Shown here piece by piece: positions 11,436 through 22,512 of a DNA stretch of 64,000 bases (position 1 is the stretch's first letter; each line of letters begins with the position of its first letter). Source of the DNA: Marthasterias glacialis (taxonomy: Eukaryota; Echinodermata; Asteroidea; Forcipulatida; Asteriidae); contig OU452225.1 in NCBI GenBank assembly GCA_911728455.2, positions 2,591,501 to 2,655,500 of the forward strand. Reading direction: 5' to 3'. The translations under genes and the position numbers were made by a program. The notes under the pieces were generated by a model, which was not told the DNA's origin, did not search any database, and worked only from the letters and a program-made list of their open reading frames with translations.

Positions 11436-12034
11436 GATATGAAGGAAATTATATTTACTTTCATTTTAAAAATGTGCTTTCATTTAAACAATGTCTTTTT
11501 TTTTTTAAATTGTCTTTAAAAGTTTCTGCCTTATTAAACGTTTTCAATTCCCCCCTTTTCTAAAAAAAAAAACTGGGGAGTTTTTTTTTTTCATGGCAAT
11601 ATATTCTGCTGTCATGCAATTTTTCAGCTGATCAGATTCCCCCCCCCCCCCCCCCACTAATTACAGTGCCAAATAGAACTTAAAAAGACACTGTAGTTTC
11701 TTCTTTTTTGTACAATTTCAAAGTCACATGTCTGATTTGAAGCAGGTGCATCATTAAGCTACAGTGGGTTTAATCCGTTGGTTTATCCTGGTATTTGTCT
11801 TAGGAGTTTTGCGTGTAATCTGTCCAAACAATGTCATCTGTAATCCTATTGTGTGTTGAACCTTTACTTAAACCTTGTGGAACAAGTGTACCTTTGTGAT
11901 TTGCAGATGCCCAGTGTTGATATTTTGTATTAAGTCAAACTCCGTACACAACACACAAAGGCAAAACGTAAAGCCAATTTGTGAAAGATTCGCCCCCAGT
12001 TAATTTAGCAAGGAGAAATTTCAAATTTTTATCT

Positions 12035-12335
12035 AAGTTCAAACGGGGTTGAGGGGTCAAGCGCATCGGACTCAAGCTCTGGTGTCTCTGATCAGCAGAG
12101 TATGGGTTCGAGTCCCGGTCGTGATACTTGTGTCCGGGCAAGACACCTAACCGTTATTGCTTCGTCCTTCAGTTGGAACTTAAAGCCGTAGGTCCCGTAA
12201 GTTGTGTCATGCACGTAAAATAACCCAGTTACACTTATCGCTTAGAGAAGGGGATTGCCCCGGTGTTTCTGGCAGTGGCTGCTGAATGCACCGCAGCACC
12301 TTGTAAACCCTTTATAAGGTGCTACACAAATAGGT
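12035..12335 (+). repeat. tRNA-headed SINE
   Basis: Degenerate A box, B box GGGTTCGAGTCCCGGTCG, shared body (TGCTTCGTCCTTCAG, ATTGCCCCGGTGTTTCTGGC) and tail CACCTTGTAAACCCTTTATA. The A box is altered (GTTGAGGGGTCAAG), so the copy is probably inactive. Confidence 0.8.
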
Positions 12336-12524
12336 CTTATAATTCAAAAACTTCAAAAACCTGTCTTAAAATAATAATAAGTGCCTTAAATACCTAATTG
12401 TCGTTAGTTACGTGCGCTATATAAGACTTGCTATATAAGAGGTATTATTGTTATCTATTTAATTAGTGCGGTACCCAGTGCTAATTATAGGATTCGAACT
12501 GGCTTCATCTCGTCACCAAGCCGG

Positions 12525-12735
12525 CTTGGTAGTCTAGTGGTAAGACATCTGCTGTAAAAAAAATACAGGGATTATAGGTTGATGGGTTTGAATCCCACCT
12601 GAGTAGTATAGCCTGTGGATTTTTTTTTTTCTCCACAAGACTCGGGGGGGGGGGGGGGGGGGGGGGGTCGGGGGTGAGTGGGTGAAGTACTGAGTTACAC
12701 TTTGCTTATCACACACCAGTGTTGGGTAAAAACGG
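12525..12735 (+). repeat. tRNA-headed SINE, third family
   Basis: Head TTGGTAGTCTAGTGGTAAGA and B box GGGTTTGAATCCCACCTGAG, then a tail with TGTGGATTTTTTT, a G-rich tract (about 12643-12667) and GCTTATCACACACCAGTGTT. The same family is at 61412-61575 and, rearranged, at 58860-59335. Confidence 0.75.
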
Positions 12736-12999
12736 CAATAATTTTCTTTATCACCAATGCAATTGTTGCATCCATTTAGATAAGCAGGTGTTGGATTAAT
12801 TTTGTAGGGTGGGGCAGAGTGGGGGGAGGGGTCTGCACAGGGGTTTGCCCAGGCTCCTTCTTTACCCTATGGATTTGCCACTTACATTAGATATGAAACT
12901 GAAAACAGCTGAGGTGAAGTGATAATGTAAGACCGACAGCTCTTTCGTCAACTTTCTGATATTAGTGAGATCAAATTTTGGGGGACGTTGCAGGAAAAA

Positions 13000-14220
13000 A
13001 GTGTAAGATTCGTAGGAATTTGGGTTAACTAAAATCAACATACACATGACACCCCTCCTTTGCTACCTCAAATTGTTTATGGGAAACGTTCTCTTCAGGT
13101 ATTTTCGGCCACAATTGGTAGAAATATAAAATCATGAAATGGGTCGGCCAAACACATTTCTCTGTATCTGAATCAACAATCTGGTAAGTCTCTGGGTTGC
13201 CTTGGGGCCCTGGTATCGGCCTCACCTCAACCTGTCATAGCAGGTGATTGGCATGGCATCTTGGGGTGCCGGACTACTGTGGATTTTTGAAAATCTAGTT
13301 TTTAAAGGAGTAACAATATTGGCTAAAAACAGTTTTGTTTGTTTCTGGGTCTGTGGAATTTTTGAAAATCTATTTTTTCAACAGCAGTATAAATACAGCA
13401 GGTTTTGCCATTAACTTTTTCAGTGACAGCAAATTAGCTTGTCATTTTGCGAGCCCCTTTTTCACAAGTCCATTTTGTTTTATCTTAAAACTACACAGCC
13501 AGACCACTTGGGGCGAGTTTTGACAGGTCCTCGGGTGTTTTAACAAGCATTTGGCCAGCAGACCACTGTTAAGGGAGAAAGCTGTATTGGCAGACAACCT
13601 ACAAACAGTTTGAAATTTTGAAAATTGCACAATTTGCTAGTTTCTGGTTTTTGCCTTGGTTTTGATGCAGTTGGTCTGATCTGCTTTTATTTGTTCCACT
13701 GGTGCAGTCATTTAAATCACCATGGTTATTGATTGTAACACAAATTTTTTTCGCGGTATTTTGACCAAATTCACCTGACTTCATCATCAAAATAATCTCG
13801 GTTGCGCCATTTTGAAGTCAATGTCACTGTGTGTTATACAGTATAGTGGGAATTTTAGGTAACGGAACGTTTACATGCATACCTAGTGATTCCAAAATGG
13901 TGAGCGTGGCACAGTCACCGCCTGTTGTGAAGTGCATGCAAGGGGTCAGTAAGCTTCAGTTTCGTCATAGTCACTTGATAGACTTTTATCATGGTGCAGC
14001 CATGTTGTTTTCTACTCCCATGCAAACCAATGTAACCAGACTGAGGCTGGGAGGAAAAATAGTCTGGTCCCTCTTTTTATACGTTGAGAGTTTAGACTAT
14101 TAGTGTCCTTGTGTATACAGGGAATCAGACAAAGATGGCCGCAGTGCGCCAAAGGGCTATAGGAAATCATAATGTTGCAGAAGAGAGTGAGATCTGACTT
14201 TTCAATTCATGCAGTTTTTT
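13000..14220. other. non-coding, dispersed-repeat fragments
   Basis: No exon recognised. The part 13785-14150 shares words (ATGTCACTGTGTGT, AGTCTGGTCCCTCTTTTTAT, AAAGATGGCCGC) with segments near 27600-27720, 58340-58440 and 61130-61180, so it is a dispersed element. Confidence 0.45.
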
Positions 14221-14227
14221 ACTTCTA

Positions 14228-14500
14228 GATGGTTTGATCGTAAAAACTATTAACCGCTTTGTGCGAGGTTTAATAAATTTAATCTATGAAAAGAAAGTCT
14301 TTTCCATAAAACACCAGTTAGACCCATGATTTGTCAGTTTTTTCCCTACTAGTTTTAGGATTTTTTCAAAGGTATTTACCTGCATTCAAGCAAAGAAAGA
14401 CAAAGCCATGTTGTATCCAAACTTTCAGGTTGTCCAATTGTGGTGATAAAGAAAGTTTGGAAATCCTCTGAAATTTGACACCGTGAAAGTTCTGGGTTTT
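14228..14500. repeat. dispersed repeat, left of exon 14614
   Basis: About 270 bp very similar to 15150-15425. Shared words include GGTTTGATCGTAAAAACTA, CCATAAAACACCAGTTAGAC and GTGGTGATAAAGAAAGT. The two copies are in direct orientation and bracket the exon at 14614-15000. A weaker, partial relative is near 60740-60850. Confidence 0.8.
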
Positions 14501-14613
14501 TTATCTGGCAAATAGGAGACCGCTAACGCATTTTCAGGACTTTTCATTTTCGTACAGTCATATTTGTGTTCCAGTGTTTTTAACACATTCCGTTCTTCAT
14601 CTCTCTGTTTCAG

Positions 14614-15000
14614 ATAACACCACACCAAGAATACAAATCCAGCTCCCTGCCAAACCACCACCTCTGACGGCCCCAGCCCCAGCCCTCACCGTCCCCTCAC
14701 AGTCCTTGTCAGCCTCCGCCCCACCCTCTGCCTCCCAGACGGAGGCCCAGCTCCGTCGGGCAATGCCCCCGCCCATCAGCCAGCAGAGATTGCTCCAGGG
14801 GAGGCCCAGTCTGACGTTCCAGACCCTCCAGCCGATGCCCAGGCCGTCCACGAACAACAACAACTACAAGCAGCTGAGACAGATACCTAGCCCGAGGGGG
14901 TTGTACCCGATACCCACCTTTGAGGAGACGCTCTCCCCAACGATGGCCCAGTACGAGGCAATAGAAAGAGTACTATCAGCACACTCCAGCTCAGAGCGAG
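14614..15000 (+). CDS. unrecognised gene, penultimate coding exon
   Basis: 387 bp; begins with two bases of a split codon and ends phase 1. The acceptor is strong (CTCTCTGTTTCAG). The donor GTTTGT is weak, and an in-frame stop lies 12 bp beyond it, so reading through to a short Gly-Leu-Leu-Pro end is possible if the donor is not used. Confidence 0.65.
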
Positions 15001-18000
15001 GTTTGTTACCATAATTTACTTAATTGACCAGTCTTTAGCCCAAGGGGTGTCTGGGTGTCGTTTGGAAGCAGTAGTTTGAATTTAGACACCCTGTTATATC
15101 TGCCTGTGAACCATCAGAGACATTGTCGCTGTGCGAGATTGCCAGCTGGTTTGATCGTAAAAACTAACAGCCGCTGCGAAAGAAGTTTAACAATTTTAAT
15201 CTATGAAAAGAACTTCTTTTCCATAAAACACCAGTTAGACCTGTGATTTGTCAGTTTCTTCCCCACTAGTTTCAGGGTATTTTCATAGATGATTACCTGG
15301 AAAGATGTGACCATGCAATCAAGGGAAGAAAGACAAAGCCATTTTGTGTCCGAACTTCTAGGTTGTCCGATTGTGGTGATAAAGAAAGTCTGTAAAATCC
15401 TCTGAAATGTGACGCCATGAAATGGGATCGGGGATTACACAGTAATCCCTTGAAAAGGGAGATTTTGAGCATGAATTCCAGTACCCTTTGTCCCTCTCTG
15501 TACGGGTAAAAAAAAGCATTGCGCGGTGAGTGAATGCCTGTGAACGCTACACAATGGATTGTCCGGGGGCGTATTTTCACGTCTGTCGACTGACCGCAAC
15601 CAAAAGAGGGTGCTCCAAAGTTATTCCAGTCATTTATAAATGTCGGCCGTAATTCATTTTTGAAAAAAGTTTAGCGGGAAAAGACGTCATCTGTCGTAAA
15701 GTGGCTAAAGGGAGGCTGTTGTGTAATTAATCTCGTTGAAAACAAAAGTTTCCTCAAACTTCTGTTATTTTCATTTTGTGCATCCCTCACACAGGATATG
15801 AAGTTTTATGACATATTTCTAAATGGCACCGGATGGTAGGTACAACCACGTTTATTGGTGCATCATGCTTTGGTGAAATGCTGCAGTGATTGATATCATT
15901 GCTTTATAGTGCATTTTGAACATGCTGTTTGACATTTCATGCTTGGGTGGTGATTGCTGGATCGATTTATGAAGTTTGGTGGCTTGCTATTAATTTTTTT
16001 TTATAAATTCACTTTTTTTCTTGTCTCTAATATACCGTTTTAAATATTCCCTCTCAAAGTCTGAAAGTTGTTTGAAAGGGGATGATGTAATAAAGAACCA
16101 AGTACATGCTCACGTACCAATGGAGGCCACGGAGGTCATGGTCTCTGTTGCCCTGGTCTTGGCTCAAGACGTTCGGTGATCGATAGTGCATTGCACGCTT
16201 GTAGTAATTCATAATAGCACACACTCTTATGGCATGATTTAACCAACTTGACCACCTCTCAATAACGTCATGGGATACCTGCGGCATTTGGTCAACTTTT
16301 TCTTTGTTTTCTCCTCAGCCTTGCCTAGGTAACCAATCAGCGCAAGATCGCAGAAATGAAATTTACATGAAATATTATGTTACCCAGCATTTCACAAAAA
16401 ATATGCGCATACACACGCCACCTGATTGTAACCAATGAAAATGCTACATGCGCACATCACACGCGCATGTTATAAATAAACCCACAGAGAAAAAGTTAAC
16501 CCAATGCTGTAGGATTCCCAAGACGATAGTGAGAGCTGGTCAAGGTTGGTTAAATCATGCTGTTAGTGGGTGTACCATAACGATTTACTACAAGTGTTAC
16601 ATACCAGAGAACACCTACATCTCCACTCCACTATCGATCACTGACATCTTGGGCCAAGACTACTGTTGCCCTGGTCTTGGCCTTGGTGCCCCTACAGAAG
16701 TTTCCAATAGACTTCATAAGATTTTTGTTTGAAAGGCTCTTGTGCAAAGAACCAAGTAAATACATGTACCAATGTTTTCATTGCACGCAGTAGTTTGGTT
16801 TTGAGTTTGTTTAAAAGTCCAAATTTTTTCCCCTTCCCCCTTCCGAAAAGGGCCCAAGATGTTCTGAGAGAAAATTTTAGTCTGGAGGCATCTTACTGTG
16901 GGTGGTTCTTGGTTTAATTGTCATCCATTAAGAATAGTGGAATGCCATCAATTCTATTTGATATGAGTTTGAGCGATGCACACTTCAGTATAGCATAAGA
17001 ATCCCATCGGGGCCCAATTTCACAGAGCTGCTTTAAGCACAAAGAGTACCTCAGCACAATAAAATTATGCTTACCAGAGTAAGGTTACCAACCAAGATAC
17101 CATGTCATGTGTACCATCTGTGACTGGTATCCTGCTCAGAAAATTGTTAAGTGTGAGGTTAAGCTGTGAAAAATTAAACTTCCATTTGTTAGAGATGTTC
17201 TCAGTTGGTTTTGGAGTTATGCGCGTCTTCCAAGGGCTTTTTTCTCACGGCAGAAACCTAAAATTTCCAAATGCCTTGCGATTACTGCGCATGTTGTCTT
17301 CTTGGAGAGCAGCCACTTTCATTCCATGGCAAGCTGTTGGGGGTGCACTTTTATTGTGAATTCCTTGATTGTAAGGCCGCGTCCGAATCTAGCCACTTCG
17401 GCTACGGCTATGTCTCTTGGCTGCAGTGGCAGTGATGAAGAATGGGTCTTGTCATTGACCAAGCCATAGCTGCAGCCAAAGCCGTCAATTCTGACCTGGG
17501 GCCAATTTCATAGAGCTGCTTAAGCACAAAAAGTAGCTAAGCACAAAAAATTATGCTTTCCAGAATAAGGTTACCTGCCAAACTACTATGTCACATGTAC
17601 AATTTGGGACTGGTATCCTGCTCATTTCTGCCCAGCAGAAAAGTTTTAAGCAATTATTTTCTGCTTAAGCAGCTTTATGCAATTGGGACCAGGGCCCAAT
17701 TGCATAAATCTGTCAAGCAGAAAACACTGCTTGGTGAATATTTTTGCTAAGCAAGAGACGAGTGGGGCACTAGGTGAAACAATGTCAACTATATGGAATT
17801 TCGGCTGGTAACTTGTTTCAGCTAAGCAAGTTTGTTTTTTGCTGAGCTAGTTTTGGTGCTTACAGGCTTTATGAAATTGGGCCCAGGCCTAAGGCTGTGC
17901 CTCAATTGGTGGTTTCCGTCGTGACCATGGCTTTTTGCAAGATCATTGAAGTAGCTGATTCTCTCAATGTTGCAGATGAAGCCATCAGCCATCAGCCGCA

Positions 18001-20086
18001 GCCGCAGCTGCAGCCAAAGTCATTTGATTCAGACAGGGCCTTCAGTAACTGTATTCAGCCGCTCAGTCATCTCTTATAATGATTATCAACGCGTTCCCAT
18101 GACAATTGATGTGGAGTAAACAATCATTCTAAACATGTTTGTTGTTCGTTTGCTTGGTTCGTTGTTGTTTTGGTGTTATTTGTTCAGTGGAGATCCTGTT
18201 TTGTTTGGGATTTTTTTTTCCCCCCGACCACATCACAACGTTGGTTATCTAATAAAAGTATTACTTGCATCAATTTTGCCTTAACATTCGTACAATGTCA
18301 CGCAAATAATCTAATGTGAGAGTAGATTTTCACGAGCATTAGATCTCATTTCATTCAATTTAAAAGTTTATACTTGGCTTGTGGTTTTTGCTTCATTCTT
18401 GTTTTGGAAATATATTCCTAGCTTATTTAAAAAAACAATTCTCTAATATGGTATAGGGTGCATTCGATTAGGTTGCCCGGGTCAACCCGACACGGACTAT
18501 TTGAATGCCAGCTTCTCCCTGCGTTAATAACAATGCATCCTCCCAGAACAGCTGACTGGAACTACTTTCATTTTGTGACTTGCGTCTGAAAGTCTTCGTG
18601 GATTAACGATTAGATTAACAAAAAGATAGTAAAATAGTTATTCTCGTGGTAAAACTGTGATGTTTAAATTACGTTACAAGCTTAGGTTAATACAAACGTT
18701 GTATTTATTGGCAGACTGAACCTTTTGGTTTTGGAATTTAAAAAAATATTTCCCTCCTCAGTCGAGCCTTCTCCACATCTTCATTAATGTTTCCAATGTT
18801 TTTTAATTCTTGTGCATTTTATTGTGTTATTCATTGAATTTTGTGGAGAGAAATAAAATAATGAAAAATGATAATAAAAGTACATATGTTCTGATAAAAA
18901 AACCTTAATGCTCACAAAGTTGTTTCAGGATAAAAATGTGTGTCAAACTTAGTGTTCAGCAGAATAACTAAAAGATGACATCCATTAAAGAAGTATTTCA
19001 TCGTGACATCATGCAACTGGGTCAGCCCCAAGTAACCCTGCTCCAAAAGCAGGTTACTTGGGGCTGACCCAAGTGAGCCATGACAATGACATCAAAGCTA
19101 CTTGAATGCACTGGGGTCAGACCTGGGTTGACCCTGAGAAAGCTGCTGAACCGCACTGGGGTCAGACCTGGGTTGACCCGGGGAACACTACTGAAACGCA
19201 CTGGGGTCAGACCTGGGTTGACCCAGGGAAAACTACTGAAGCGTACCGGGGTCGGACCTGGGTTTACCTGGGGAAAGCTACTGAAATGCACTAGGGTTAG
19301 ACCTGGGTTGACCCGGGGAAAACTACTGAAATGCACTGGGGTCAGACCTGGGTTGACCCAGGGAAAACTACTGAAGTGTACTGGGGTCGGACCTGGGTTG
19401 ACCCAGGGAAAACTACTGAAGCGTACTGGGGTCAGACCTGGGTTGACCCGGGGAAAGCTACTGAACCGCACTGGGGTCAGACCTGGGTTGACCCGGGGAA
19501 CACTACTGAAACGCACTGGGGTCAGACCTGGGTTGACCCAGGGAAAACTACTGAAGCGTACTGGGGTCAGACCTGGGTTGACCTGGGGAAAGCTACTGAA
19601 CCGCACTGGGGTTAGACCTGGGTTGACCCGGGGAAAACTACTGAAATGCACTGGGGTCAGACCTGGGTTGACCCAGGGAAAACTACTGAAATGCACTGGG
19701 GTCAGACCTGGATTGACCCAGGGAACACTACTGAAACCCACTGGGGTCAGACCTGGGTTGACCCGGGGAAAGCTACTGAACCGCACTGGGGTCAGACCTG
19801 GGTTGACCCAGGGAAAACTACTGAAGCGTACTGGGGTCGGGGTTCAGACCTGGATTGACCCGGGGAAAGCTAATCTGACGCATGTAGAGTTTCCTGGTCA
19901 ATGTTCATCAATATTTTGTTCTTGTTCCTATCTTCAGGGAATGCCGGAGACTTGCCAGGCAGTCCAGGAGAATTCAGCATTTTAAGCGCCACGCATTCCC
20001 TTGACGATAATCCAGTTCTGCAGATGAACGCCATCGACCGATGCCCAAGCCAACTGTCTGCCGTCTACGCTGACGGCCCATCGTAA
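14614..20086 (+). CDS. unrecognised Ser/Pro/Gln-rich protein, last two coding exons (join 14614-15000, 19938-20086)
   Basis: I do not recognise this gene. Exon 14614-15000 follows a pyrimidine tract and CAG and ends at GAG|GTTTGT. Exon 19938-20086 follows TCTTCAG and ends at TAA. Phases fit: the first exon ends one base into a Gly codon and the second supplies the other two. Together they give about 178 C-terminal residues. The first 75 or so are Pro/Ala/Ser/Gln-rich, followed by an Asn run, a more complex stretch containing FEETLSPTMAQYEAIERVLS, and a tail ending AVYADGPS. The composition is like a disordered tail of a nuclear or regulatory protein, which is inference. No upstream exon was found in the first 14.6 kb. 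The intron between the exons is 4.9 kb and carries several transposable elements and a 45-bp minisatellite. Codon use and GC are clearly higher than in the flanks. Confidence 0.65.
15150..15425. repeat. dispersed repeat, right of exon 14614
   Basis: Direct-orientation partner of 14228-14500, with extra bases near 15285-15320. The two copies flank the exon, which could have been duplicated or trapped between them. Confidence 0.8.
15426..15575. repeat. dispersed repeat fragment shared with 37565-38035 and 47410-47880
   Basis: Contains GGGATTACACAGTAATCCC, ATTCCAGTACCCTTTGTCCC and ATGGATTGTCCGGG, which align with the right half of 47410-47880. Short and degenerate. Confidence 0.6.
16070..16745. 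repeat. imperfect long inverted repeat (foldback-like)
   Basis: 16186-16320 and 16475-16610 are inverted copies: GGCATGATTTAACCAACTTG on one side and GGTTGGTTAAATCATGCTG on the other. The outer parts carry GTTGCCCTGGTCTTGGC on both sides. It belongs to the same extended family as 22262-22512 and 38685-38861 by shared words. Confidence 0.6.
17010..17170. mobile_element. partial GGGCCCAATTTCAT element
   Basis: The left end GGGGCCCAATTTCACAGAGC is followed by GTAAGGTTACCAACCAA and CTGGTATCCTGCTCA, as in the full copy at 17497. The right half is not recognisable. Confidence 0.65.
17497..17690. mobile_element. nested GGGCCCAATTTCAT element, copy 1
   Basis: Inverted ends: GGGGCCAATTTCATAGAGCT on the left, AGCTTTATGCAATTGGGACC on the right. 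Subterminal GCTTAAGCA words occur on both sides. About 194 bp, non-coding. Confidence 0.8.
17691..17886. mobile_element. nested GGGCCCAATTTCAT element, copy 2
   Basis: Starts AGGGCCCAATTGCATAAATC and ends GCTTTATGAAATTGGGCCCA. It abuts copy 1 directly. The interior resembles the copy at 900-1104 (GTGGGGCACTAGGTGAAACA against GTGGGCCACCAGTTGTAACA). Confidence 0.8.
18050..19010. other. non-coding intron sequence, nothing recognised
   Basis: A/T-rich intron of the unrecognised gene. No exon, RNA gene or repeat family was identified. Confidence 0.5.
19018..19070. repeat. 24-bp-arm hairpin beside the minisatellite
   Basis: TGGGTCAGCCCCAAGTAACC pairs with GGTTACTTGGGGCTGACCCA, and the pairing continues through CTGCT/AGCAG with one bulged C and a short AAA-type loop. 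It ends about 40 bp before the first 45-bp unit. Confidence 0.85.
19100..19870. repeat. 45-bp minisatellite
   Basis: About 17 copies of a 45-bp unit beginning CACTGGGGTCAGACCTGGGT and ending AGCTACTGAACCG. A larger period of seven units (315 bp) is visible: the 19146-19245 pattern repeats at 19461-19560. As 45 is a multiple of 3, several frames on both strands stay open, giving 15-residue repeats up to about 300 codons. The array lies in the last intron of the unrecognised gene, about 70 bp before the acceptor. Confidence 0.95.
19938..20086 (+). CDS. unrecognised gene, last coding exon
   Basis: 149 bp from acceptor CTTCAG to TAA at 20084-20086, entered in phase 1. It codes for 48 residues after the split Gly. 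The reading frame upstream of the acceptor runs into the minisatellite and is not taken as coding. Confidence 0.65.
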
Positions 20087-20570
20087 CCCTGCACCCCTAC
20101 TCTTCTCTGATTGGTGGATCCACATGAAAGGTCGTCGCTGATTGGTTGGATTTGAAGAACAGCGATGACGATAGCTAGGAGATACTATTGGTCGGGAGAA
20201 TTGAAAGGAGGTTGCTGATTGGTTAGTCTGTGGTTGAATAACCTTGCCCTTTTTTGGTATGGGCAGATTAATTTGTGAGGTTGAGTTTTTACCGTGAAGT
20301 TGAAATCAGTGAATATAATTTGGCTGGAAGGTGCTGTGCTGATTTTAGTCACTGCCTTGCAACCAACACCTGTAAAAATTTGATGTCATTGAGGTACTTG
20401 CCCAATCATCAAATAGTAACTGTAGAGATATGCCTGTGATTGGTTGAAATTGTATAATGGGATATTAATGTTTTATCTGATTGGTTGTTATGTATATGAT
20501 GTTGTCAAATTTCTTGAATAATTCATTAGCTGAATCTTTTGTTTGGTAATAAACTGATTGTTATGCACAA
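20087..20570 (+). other. probable 3' UTR of the unrecognised gene
   Basis: No open frame. The stretch carries TGATTGG at 20108, 20139, 20216, 20437 and 20478 and its complement at 20402. AATAAA lies at 20548-20553. Assignment as 3' UTR follows from its position after the stop. Confidence 0.5.
20548..20553 (+). terminator. candidate poly(A) signal AATAAA
   Basis: First canonical hexamer after the stop at 20086, giving a 3' UTR of about 480 nt. A further AATAAA is at 21910-21915, which would give about 1.85 kb. Confidence 0.4.
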
Positions 20571-20599
20571 AGAGAGTTGTATATTTTTCACACTAATGG

Positions 20600-22255
20600 A
20601 ATTCAACATGTCCAGCCTATATTTTGTACTTTTTTTTTTGGTGATTGCAATCGTTGTAAAAAAAACCATCCATTTTTCATTATGTGGGACAGCAAAAACA
20701 AAGAAAGAAAAACCACTGAAATAGATGTAGTTTGATGGACTTTTCTGAGTTTTTCAGAGGACAAGTAGCAAGAAAGACACAGAGGAATTTCACTTTAACT
20801 TTAGTAGGTCTAAGTGTAGCTTTGTTATGTAAGTGTTACAGCATTATAAAAGAAACAAAGTATTGTGTTAACAGATATTGTAAATATTATACAGAATCCT
20901 ATATTTTATGAGAGTTTTTTTTTTGTGTTTAAATTTCATACCATTTTTACGACGACACTAGAACTGTACAAAGAAATTATTAATAGAGTTCCAACTATTC
21001 ACTTTCGACAATCTTCAAAGACAAAAAACTGAAACAGCATTAATATTTGGATTCCGCCCAGAAATGTTTCTATAGAAGTATTTATAGATAAGTGTTATGT
21101 AGATTTTTTTTTTTTAAGAGATACCTTTGTGTATAAGTTGTTTTTTCTTTAAAGATGCTGGGTCCGATGTTTGGCCGTTTGAAAGGACCCCAAAATTTAG
21201 ATTGAAATTTTAAATTGCTATTTTTTGTAGATTCGAGAAAGTTAAAAGCTTTCATTTTAAGGTATCGCACCCAAAACAAAGTGCACCGCTGATTTTTAAA
21301 AACTACAAATTTATTTTTGTCCAGATCCCATGTCAGTCAGCCATGGAGAAACAGTTTTTGAATGTTACATGGATCTTGTGCATTGTCCGTTGCATATGCC
21401 AAAGTTTGTTCATGTTTTGTTGTTGTTTTTTTTTCTGAAGCGGCATCCTCTGTCAACATCGTCTGTTGTTCAGAGAAAAAAAAATGTTCTAAAAAACTAT
21501 GTCTTTCGACGTAAATCAGGCCCTGCATCTCTAAAGACGACAAACAATATGACAAGAGATGAAAAGAACTTTGAGGAGTTTTTATTATGAACAGTTACTC
21601 AGAAATACAGTAATCTTTCCATTTTTTTTCTTCTCTGTTTTCATGAACTGATCGATGAGAAGTTTTATTTTTAAAGTAAACCAATTTTTTGTTATCATCA
21701 AATGAAACTTCAGTACAAGTAGGAAGTTTGTTTCAATCCAACTATTTGAATGAAATGGTCGCGCAAAAATGCTCACTGCTGATTTGCGTTGTATATTTTT
21801 TTTGGGGGTTGGGGTTTGAGGGGGAGGGGGAGGGTCTGAATGAAATACAGGATTGCGTCTGCAGAAATGTCAACAATATCAGAAATCTGATGAAGCATTT
21901 GTGAAGAACAATAAACTCTAATCGCCTCAGTGTGTTTGGCTAGTGACCCTCCCAATTCCTCCCAAATCCTCCACTCAATTGCTAACTCAGCATCGGAATG
22001 TCTGGACTTGGATAAGATTGGTACGCCTGGCCAAGTGACAAGCACTTGTTGGGGGTGTCTACAGTACCATATATCCTACAAAGTCCGACAGCTTCTTGAA
22101 GAGGATTTTTCTAAAGGATTAAAGCCTGTTAGAATTTATGTCCCTAGCTTTCTTTAGCGATAACAAGGTTTCTTTTTGTATTATACCTGTCAATATGCAA
22201 GTGATCCTGTAACTTTTATAACCGCCCATCATGAAAAGTGAAAAATACGTTGACA
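20600..22255. other. non-coding, possible extended 3' UTR and dispersed-repeat fragment
   Basis: A/T-rich sequence with short open frames and no recognised exon. The part 21930-22130 shares words (AGAGGATTTT, CCTCCCAATTCCTCC) with 38850-39050 and 43900-44070, so it is a dispersed repeat fragment. Confidence 0.45.
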
Positions 22256-22261
22256 GTACTT

Positions 22262-22512
22262 AACGCCTGGAGATTTCATCTTTTTGAGAGGGCAAGGCCA
22301 TTTTCATTTTGCAGAGGGCTCTACCGTTTGCAGGCATGCAATGTTTCAGCGGATCAGCCGAGTTCCCATGTGTTTTGGGCCGTTTCCTTGTTTTTTGAAA
22401 TTGCACAGTTGCATGGCTGCATTTGAAAATCTAAAAGTCCGTGGGAAACTTTTGTAGGGTGACCAAGGCCAAGACCAGGGCAACAGAGGCCATGGTGCCC
22501 GTGTATTTCCAG
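22262..22512. repeat. dispersed element related to the CAGGCCTG family
   Basis: GGAGATTTCATCTTTTTGAG, GAGGGCAAGGCCATTTTCAT, GTGGGAAACTTTTGTAGG and CCAAGGCCAAGACCAGGGCA follow the order seen in 57613-58306 and, inverted, in 38685-38861. The terminal CAGGCCTG is degraded here. Confidence 0.65.

Larger units (their letters stand above)
17372..18042. mobile_element. inverted-repeat element (GGCC-GTCCGAAT family) with two nested insertions
   Basis: The ends AAGGCCGCGTCCGAATCTAG and the complement of CTGATTCAGACAGGGCCTT are inverted repeats, followed by CGGCTACGGC/GGCTGCAGC-type subterminal words. Two GGGCCCAATTTCAT elements (17497-17690 and 17691-17886) lie back to back inside. Related elements without these insertions are at 28227-28366 and 29088-29829. 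Confidence 0.65.

Noticed and set aside
15001..15014. Stop at 15014 as the true end of the unrecognised gene
   Set aside because: Possible, but the downstream exon matches in phase and composition, so splicing at 15000 is preferred; kept as an alternative in the exon entry.
19022..19985. 254- and 301-codon frames with 15-residue repeats
   Set aside because: A 45-bp minisatellite keeps several frames open on both strands; only the part after the acceptor at 19938 is taken as coding.
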